Source of the DNA: an uncultured Gammaproteobacteria bacterium
Lineage (GTDB): Bacteria; Pseudomonadota; Gammaproteobacteria; Arenicellales; Poriferihabitantaceae
DNA: 64,000 nt
Direction of reading: 5' to 3'
NCBI GenBank assembly: GCA_947259885.1
Contig: CAMYNW010000005.1
Location: 1 to 64,000, forward strand
Shown here: in pieces, positions 58,906 through 64,000 of the stretch
How the letters are laid out: each line of letters begins with the position of its first letter
How positions within the stretch are numbered: position 1 is the first letter of the stretch
Translations under genes and position numbers: made by a program
The notes under the pieces: generated by a model
Database searches by the model: none
Told to the model about the DNA's origin: nothing
The model's input: the letters and a program-made list of their open reading frames with translations, nothing else

Positions 58906-60234
58906 ATGAGATCTCTGTTTTTCAGGGTGCTGGCACTGCTGCTCGGCTCCTTTGTTCTGGTTCTGATCGTTTCGTTCGGATTGTTCTGGTGGATTAACCA
59001 GGAGCTTAATCCCGAAGAGTCCCGCCTCCATCATCGCAGCCGCGAATCGGCTGAAGAGCTGGTTGATGCGACCATCTCCGGCAACGCTAAGACGGTTCTG
59101 GACCATCTTCACCGTAGCGGCGTCCGCGCATGGATCCTTGATCAGGGTAATCGTCCAATAATCGGACCCCCAGTGCCTCCATCAATTATGCGACAAGTCA
59201 CCCACTACCCCATGTTAATCCAGCCCTATCAGAACACCGCCAACAGGAGATTTATCTTTTCCCATCAAGTTGAACGTGACCAGTCCAGCTATCGTGTGAT
59301 CCTGTCTGCTGGACGGGGAGACCGCCTTCGCGGCACGCACCGGGGGTTTATCTGGTTTCCGATACTGGTGGTGCTTTTGGGGCTGGTAATAGCCAGTATC
59401 CTGCTCAGCCACTGGGTTTTACGTCCTTTACGCACCTTTCGACAAACTGCTAGCTCTATCTCTGGTGACAGCCTTGCAGCTCGTATACCGGAGGAGATTA
59501 CTGAACGTCGAGACGCTTTCGGCGAGCTCGGTCGCGAATTCAATCGAATGACGGCGCGAGTAGAACGCAGTGTTGAAAACCAGAAACAATTACTTCGTGA
59601 TGTGTCCCATGAGTTACGGTCGCCACTGGCTCGAATTCAAGTAGCGGCATCTCTCAGTAATAAAAAAGATGGCAAGAGTGCAGAGATTGACAGAATCGAA
59701 TCCGAAGTCAGTCGTCTTGATAGCTTGATCGAAGACCTCCTATCCCTATCGAAACTGCAATCGGGCACAGACGAGGTGTTTGAGTCAGTTGATTTAGGTT
59801 TAATACTCAATAAAGTTTGTGAAGATGCAAACTTTGAATTTCAATCTTCACAAAAACAAGTGAAAACATTTTTACAGAGCGAACTCTTTGTCAGAGGCAA
59901 TTCTGATCTTCTTACTAGCGCATTTGAAAACGTGGTGCGTAATGCGCTGCGTTTTTCTCCCGAGTCGGGCACAGTTGAAGTATCGGCTACTAAAAAAAAT
60001 CAGACCTTAGAAGTTTCGGTAACAGATCAGGGTCCTGGGGTAAGTGAGGAGTTCCTGCTACGTATCTTTGATCCCTTCTTTAAGGCCGATCATTCTAGAA
60101 CTGAATCCAATGGACAACACGGTATCGGCCTTACTCTCAGCCGGGCTATTGTTGAGCTCCACCAAGGTACCATCATCGCGCAGAACAACATACCGAGCGG
60201 TCTTGTAATTAGAATATCTCTGCCCGTCAATTAA
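58906..60234 (+). CDS. cpxA: Sensor histidine kinase, CpxA-like
   Basis: Membrane sensor kinase of 442 residues. Two membrane helices (about residues 5-29 and 145-168) enclose a periplasmic domain of about 115 residues. Then come HAMP (LRPLRTFRQTASSISGDS), the HisKA box with the phospho-His in SHELRSPLARIQ near residue 236, and the ATPase domain with ENVVRNALRFSPE (N box), TDQGPGVSEE and GIGLTLS. The start ATG overlaps nothing; it follows the cpxR stop by one base. It should phosphorylate the adjacent regulator when the envelope is stressed. Confidence 0.84.
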   Translation: MRSLFFRVLALLLGSFVLVLIVSFGLFWWINQELNPEESRLHHRSRESAEELVDATISGNAKTVLDHLHRSGVRAWILDQGNRPIIGPPVPPSIMRQVTHYPMLIQPYQNTANRRFIFSHQVERDQSSYRVILSAGRGDRLRGTHRGFIWFPILVVLLGLVIASILLSHWVLRPLRTFRQTASSISGDSLAARIPEEITERRDAFGELGREFNRMTARVERSVENQKQLLRDVSHELRSPLARIQVAASLSNKKDGKSAEIDRIESEVSRLDSLIEDLLSLSKLQSGTDEVFESVDLGLILNKVCEDANFEFQSSQKQVKTFLQSELFVRGNSDLLTSAFENVVRNALRFSPESGTVEVSATKKNQTLEVSVTDQGPGVSEEFLLRIFDPFFKADHSRTESNGQHGIGLTLSRAIVELHQGTIIAQNNIPSGLVIRISLPVN

Positions 60235-60715
60235 ATGTTTACGCGATACACGTGGTGAGTGCTAATAATTCGCTTAATAGGAAAGTGATTTTTATTGAAT
60301 TTAATTTTTTAAGGGTGTTATTTAGCGACCAGGATTTACAATTCGGATTCAATTTTACGCGCAAGTGTCTAATACGAAGTCGGTTTATCAGCGAGCATGT
60401 TTTATTGATTGGCAGTGAGCAATCCACTAGACAAATATTTTCGTTTTTAGGGATAAGAAAAAAGAAATTTATTTTCATGTTAAAGCCGATTTGACTGTGG
60501 ATAAAATTCCCATGAAGGATTAGACTCAATTCCCCTCTGGCGAAAAAGTTTGTACTAAAGCAATCTCGCCACAACCAGGAAAAAATGATTTTATCCAATT
60601 AAGTCATAAGGATAGGGTTTACTGACCCTACTATCCAGGTGGTCTCTTTGTCACTTTTCCTGATGCCAGAGTGTGCGAACAGTGAGTAATGGGTATTAAA
60701 AAGGGTGTATAAAAA
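60235..60715. other. AT-rich gap before dnaA with DnaA-box-like sites
   Basis: This 481-bp gap is strongly AT-rich and holds a perfect DnaA box on the minus strand, TGTGGATAA at 60496-60504 (TTATCCACA on the other strand), and a weaker TTATCCAAT at 60591-60599. Short open frames on both strands show no protein-like features. The usual upstream neighbour of dnaA, divergent rpmH-rnpA, is missing. It may be part of the origin or a DnaA autoregulatory site. Confidence 0.5.
60496..60504 (-). promoter_or_regulatory. Perfect DnaA box
   Basis: TGTGGATAA on the plus strand is the exact complement of the consensus box TTATCCACA. It sits 212 bp before dnaA. By itself such a 9-mer may occur by chance, but its place supports origin or autoregulatory use. 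Confidence 0.6.
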
Positions 60716-62098
60716 TTGAGCAACTCTCAGCTATGGCTTGACTGCCTTGATCGCTTAAAGACAGAAGTTTCAGACGATGAAATCAATACCTGGCTAAGTC
60801 CATTGCATACGATCGTAAACGATCAAACTCTCAAACTTCTAGCACCAAATCGCTATGTTTTGAATCACGTTAAGCAAAACCTGTTTCAACATATTGAATC
60901 TACGATTATTGCAATGGATTCCGGTGTTAATACGGTGCAGTGTGAAATTGGGAGTCACGGCAATGAGTATGTACCACTTGCGCAGTTAGATACAAAAGAT
61001 GAGGAAAAAAAACCCACGGCAATGCGATTTGCCTCTGAGTTTGACGATGACATTAACGAGTCCCCCCTGCCCTATACTGGCGGCCGGTTAAATCGTGACT
61101 ACACTTTCGACACCCATGTCGAAGGGACCTCAAACCAATTGGCCCGCGCTGCCGCACAACAGGTTGGCATGCATCCAGGCAAATCATACAACCCGCTTTT
61201 CATTTATGGAGGGGTTGGTCTCGGTAAAACGCACTTGATGCAAGCCGCCGGTAATCTGATAAAGGATGGCAAACCCGAAGCGAAAGTGATCTACATCAGA
61301 TCAGAGCTTTTCGTGAACGATATGGTCAAAGCTCTCAAGAACAATACGATGAACGATTTCAAGCGTTACTATCGTTCTTTAGACGCGCTGCTGATTGATG
61401 ATATTCAATTCTTTGCTCGTAAAACGCAATCTCAGGAAGAATTCTTTCATACTTTCAACTCTCTTCTCGAAGGTCAGCGTCAAATTATTATTACGAGTGA
61501 TCGGATTCCAAAAGCAATGACCGACGTTGAGGAAAGATTGATTTCACGGTTTGGATCCGGTCTCACTGTCTCTATCGAGCCACCTGAGCTCGAAACCCGA
61601 GTGGCGATTCTTGGAAAGAAAGCAATCGAGCGGAATATTACCTTACCGGAAGACGTTGCATTCTTTGTCGCCAACGCTGTGCGGTCAAACGTCAGGGAGC
61701 TTGAGGGCGCGCTTCACAGGATAATTGCCAGCTCCGGTTTCACTGGTCGACCAATTAATGTCGAATTAGCAAGAGAGGCCCTTCGAGATCTGCTGATGTA
61801 CCGAGAGTCCCGAATTAACATTGAGAGTATCCAACAAACCGTCGCCGAGTATTTCAAGATACGGGTGGCAGATTTGCTTTCAAAAAAGCGTTCTAGAGAT
61901 ATTGCCCGACCTCGCCAACTCGCGATGACGTTCGCTAAGGAATACACTAATATGAGTTTACCCCAGATTGGCGACCGGTTTGGCGGTCGAGATCATACTA
62001 CGGTGCTACACGCGTGCAGAAAAGTGGAAGAGCTGCTCCAGACAGACAGCAAGGTCCAGGAAGATCATCGCAACCTCCAACGACTGTTTGGTGCATAA
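60716..62098 (+). CDS. dnaA: Chromosomal replication initiator DnaA
   Basis: AAA+ protein that binds DnaA boxes and opens the origin. The 460-residue protein has domain I (LWLDCLDRLKTEVSDDEINTWL, in part), a short acidic linker, Walker A GGVGLGKTHLMQAAGN near residue 165, Walker B ALLIDDIQF near 225 and the domain IV signature GGRDHTTVLHACRKVE near 420. The start is TTG at 60716: a stop codon lies in frame six bases upstream and no ATG is near, so TTG is forced. It is 319 bp upstream of dnaN. Confidence 0.97.
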   Translation: MSNSQLWLDCLDRLKTEVSDDEINTWLSPLHTIVNDQTLKLLAPNRYVLNHVKQNLFQHIESTIIAMDSGVNTVQCEIGSHGNEYVPLAQLDTKDEEKKPTAMRFASEFDDDINESPLPYTGGRLNRDYTFDTHVEGTSNQLARAAAQQVGMHPGKSYNPLFIYGGVGLGKTHLMQAAGNLIKDGKPEAKVIYIRSELFVNDMVKALKNNTMNDFKRYYRSLDALLIDDIQFFARKTQSQEEFFHTFNSLLEGQRQIIITSDRIPKAMTDVEERLISRFGSGLTVSIEPPELETRVAILGKKAIERNITLPEDVAFFVANAVRSNVRELEGALHRIIASSGFTGRPINVELAREALRDLLMYRESRINIESIQQTVAEYFKIRVADLLSKKRSRDIARPRQLAMTFAKEYTNMSLPQIGDRFGGRDHTTVLHACRKVEELLQTDSKVQEDHRNLQRLFGA

Positions 62099-62417
62099 AT
62101 TAAGCGTATTTTGTGCCGTTATACTGTAACGGAGAGCAAAGTGGAAGTTTCAAGCAATGAAGGTTTCACCCTGCTTTACTGGATCTGGCAGCAATTTAAT
62201 CTGGCTGGATAACCTGTGTTTAACCTGTGGGAAAACAGGCCTTTTTCTGTGTACTGATTGTAGATAATATTAGCCCACATTTTGTTATCTGGTTATGCGG
62301 TGTTTGTACATCGTTTTGCTACATTTGGTTGGACAACATCTGTTTGAAAAATAATGTTATTTTAGAGTTATTAACATACTCACAGGGCTTACTATTACTA
62401 CTACTAATAAGTTAAAT
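62099..62417. promoter_or_regulatory. dnaA-dnaN spacer with origin-unwinding (DnaA-trio) signature
   Basis: A 319-bp AT-rich spacer without a gene. It contains DnaA-box-like sites (GCTGGATAA 62204-62212; TTATTAACA 62368-62376, two mismatches each), then a GC patch CACAGGGC (62381-62388), then tandem triplets CTA-TTA-CTA-CTA-CTA-ATA (62392-62409), which read 3'-GAT-5' on the other strand. Box, GC patch and triplets in this order form the basal unwinding layout known for bacterial origins. The dnaN start follows 8 bp later. Confidence 0.6.
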
Positions 62418-63521
62418 ATGAAAATTAAAATTGATAGATCAGAGTTATTACCCACATTAACTCTGGTAAGCAGCGTAGTGGAAAAGAGACAGACCTTACC
62501 TATTCTCGCGAATCTCTATTTTGGAGTAGAGGATAAAAAGATGACACTGGTGGGGACTGATCTGGAAGTAGAAATATCCGAGTCTATAGAGGGGGTACAG
62601 GGCGACAATGGGAACTTTACGGTATCTACACGTAAAATCTTGGATATTTCACGTATGTTACCGGATAATGCATCGATCTCCCTTAAAAGTGATGGGGAAA
62701 AAGTCGTCGTTACGTCCGGCAGGAGTCGCTATACCCTGAAAACATTACCTGCTGACGAGTTTCCCCGTATAGAAACAGGAAATTGGGAAGAAAGATTTAA
62801 AATCAATCATTTATTCCTTAAAAGACTCCTTGAAAAAACATCTTTCGCGATGGCGGTACAGGATGTACGTTATTACCTTAATGGCGTTCTATTTGAAATT
62901 GGCCAGAACAGGATCCGCGCTATTGCGACAGATGGCCATAGACTCGCGCAAAGCGAAGAAGAAATCAATCTATCGATTGACGATATAAGGCAAGTCATCG
63001 TACCCAGAAAAGCTGTATCTGAAATCGCGAGATTCCTGGACAGTGATCAAGAAGTAGACATTCTGATCGAGGTGAGTAAAAACCACCTTAGGCTTTCCCG
63101 CAATGACACCACGCTCATTACAAAACTGATTGATGGAAAATTCCCAGAGTTTAAAGGAGTGTTGGATACAGAATTGAATATTGTAGTGCCTGTAAATCGT
63201 TCAGAACTGATCGATACCTTAACTAGGGCTGCTGTATTAACCACAGACAGATTTAAGGGTGTAAAACTGACGCTTAAGGATGGCACCTTGTCTGTAACGG
63301 CGAACAATCCCGAACAGGAAGAAGCTCTTGAAGAAATGGGTGTGGAATACAAAGGTGATAGCATCGAAACGGGGTACAACGTGGCCTATTTAATCGATGC
63401 TGCGCGGGTTATTTCTGGCGAGAAAGTAGAACTACATTTTCAGGGAAATGATGGAATATGCATACTTAAACAGCCAGGTGATGATGTCTCCACCTGGTTA
63501 GTCATGCCAATGCGCATATAG
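62418..63521 (+). CDS. dnaN: DNA polymerase III beta clamp
   Basis: Sliding clamp that holds the replicative polymerase on DNA. The 367-residue protein has the three-domain layout: MKIKIDRSELLPTLTLVSSV at the start, LPILANLYF, IATDGHRLAQ near residue 173, and the C-terminal LVMPMRI of the peptide-binding pocket. Length equals the Escherichia coli protein. No ribosome-binding site is evident before its ATG, where the triplet run lies. It is followed by a terminator and parS; recF, usually next, is absent. Confidence 0.98.
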   Translation: MKIKIDRSELLPTLTLVSSVVEKRQTLPILANLYFGVEDKKMTLVGTDLEVEISESIEGVQGDNGNFTVSTRKILDISRMLPDNASISLKSDGEKVVVTSGRSRYTLKTLPADEFPRIETGNWEERFKINHLFLKRLLEKTSFAMAVQDVRYYLNGVLFEIGQNRIRAIATDGHRLAQSEEEINLSIDDIRQVIVPRKAVSEIARFLDSDQEVDILIEVSKNHLRLSRNDTTLITKLIDGKFPEFKGVLDTELNIVVPVNRSELIDTLTRAAVLTTDRFKGVKLTLKDGTLSVTANNPEQEEALEEMGVEYKGDSIETGYNVAYLIDAARVISGEKVELHFQGNDGICILKQPGDDVSTWLVMPMRI

Positions 63522-63546
63522 ACTAGATCAAACTTAATTACTCATT

Positions 63547-63572
63547 AAAACCGGCCCTGGGCCGGTTTTATT
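63547..63572 (+). terminator. Rho-independent terminator after dnaN
   Basis: AAAACCGGCCC and GGGCCGGTTTT form an almost perfect stem with a tiny loop, followed by ATTGTTT. It begins 25 bp after the dnaN stop. The symmetric A and T runs make it usable in both directions. Confidence 0.85.
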
Positions 63573-63587
63573 GTTTCACGTGAAACA
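63572..63587. promoter_or_regulatory. parS centromere site
   Basis: TGTTTCACGTGAAACA is a perfect 16-bp palindrome and an exact match to the bacterial parS consensus bound by ParB. It abuts the dnaN terminator. The window also holds parA and parB, at 20.6-22.4 kb. No second exact copy was seen in the window. Confidence 0.95.
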
Positions 63588-63676
63588 TCCCGTCGAGATG
63601 GTTTGTCTGTTTTTCTAAGAAGTATAGCTGTAATCCCCCCATTTATAACCGATCCTAGAAGTAGACATAAATTAAT

Positions 63677-64000
63677 TTAAGCTGCTTTTACTAGTTTCTG
63701 CCTTGGAGTGAACCCACCCAACGCCATATTGGGTCTTTAATTATTGTAACGCCACAACCACTCTGTGGCAGTCCTCTGAGCATGATCGATTGATTCGAAT
63801 AGATGTTCATCCAGCCACTCATGGCGGACAGTTCGGTCGAATCTTTCGACATAGGCGTTCTGTGTTGGCTTTCCTGGTTGAATAAATTGCAGATGGATAT
63901 TTCTCTTCTTTGCCCAGGTCTGGAATTCTCAGCTACACATCTCGCTGCCGTTATCTGATCGTATGACCTTTGGCTTACTGCGCCATTCGATGACCTGGTC
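63677..64000 (-). pseudogene. IS3-family transposase (OrfB/rve), broken, cut by window edge
   Basis: The minus strand encodes about 107 codons of the C-terminal DDE domain of an IS3-type transposase: VIRSDNGSEM, LQFIQPGKPTQNAYVERFDR, HEWLDEHLFESIDHA, MALGGFTPRQKL, then a stop at 63677-63679. Two in-frame stops break it: TGA at 63929-63931 (after the DNG motif) and TAA at 63737-63739. All three stops are in one frame, so no frameshift is needed. The rest lies beyond the window. No inverted-repeat end was identified in the 90 bp between parS and this gene. Confidence 0.9.

Noticed and set aside
60239..60598. 119-codon open frame on the minus strand upstream of dnaA, with an 80-codon one on the plus strand
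   Set aside because: Very AT-rich, Phe/Leu/Ile/Asn-heavy composition typical of chance frames, no ribosome-binding site, no recognisable domain, and it covers a DnaA box.

Overview
The window looks like chromosome of a free-living, probably marine, gammaproteobacterium outside the Enterobacterales. The grounds are the gammaproteobacterial order pepA-holC-valS divergent from lptF-lptG, a complete F1Fo ATP synthase operon next to parB-parA-rsmG, a CpxRA-like two-component system with a Spy-like protein, and dnaA-dnaN. No rRNA, tRNA, CRISPR array or intact mobile element was found.

Layout. 1-3.2 kb: end of a surface-glycan cluster (GtrB-like glycosyltransferase cut by the window edge, polytopic membrane protein, methyltransferase). 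3.4-10.6 kb: valS, holC and pepA (-), then lptF-lptG (+). 10.8-13.2 kb: a dehydrogenase, a TylF-like methyltransferase and a HAD hydrolase. 13.3-23.2 kb: atpIBEFHAGDC, parB-parA and rsmG, all on the minus strand, with a strong promoter before atpI and a hairpin terminator after atpC. 23.2-36.1 kb: a methyltransferase, a two-domain glycosyltransferase, then a minus-strand cluster for an exported polysaccharide (Wzm/Wzt-type ABC exporter, membrane protein, COG5610-type HAD protein, GT2, large methyltransferase). 36.3-40.0 kb: a subtilisin-like autotransporter and pckA. 40.1-46.6 kb: a LysW amino-group carrier operon. 46.6-50.0 kb: a TPP riboswitch and thiBPQ. 50.1-56.5 kb: a dienoyl-CoA reductase-like flavoenzyme, an MFS transporter, a decayed fadD tail, a phosphoserine phosphatase-like gene and serA. 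56.5-60.2 kb: a hypothetical protein, the Spy-like protein, a 15-bp tandem repeat and cpxRA. 60.2-64 kb: dnaA, dnaN, origin-like motifs, a perfect parS site and a broken IS3-type transposase.

Most notable is the LysW operon. A 54-residue LysW-type carrier (40152-40316) is followed by lysX, lysY, a class II glutamine amidohydrolase-like gene, lysZ and lysJ. Two things are odd. The carrier ends in Asp-Trp-Gly-Gln, where the loading residue of known LysW proteins is a C-terminal Glu. No LysK-type release hydrolase is in the cluster; an N-terminal-Cys amidohydrolase, whose family cuts gamma-glutamyl amides, sits in the middle instead. It may deamidate the carrier tail (as Dop does for Pup), release the product in place of LysK, or both. 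That is inference, but it rests on residues read directly.

The chromosome-maintenance genes are split. parA-parB-rsmG lie about 40 kb from dnaA-dnaN and parS. The usual neighbours (rpmH, rnpA, yidC, mnmE, mnmG, recF, gyrB) are absent from the window, which points to rearrangement around the origin.
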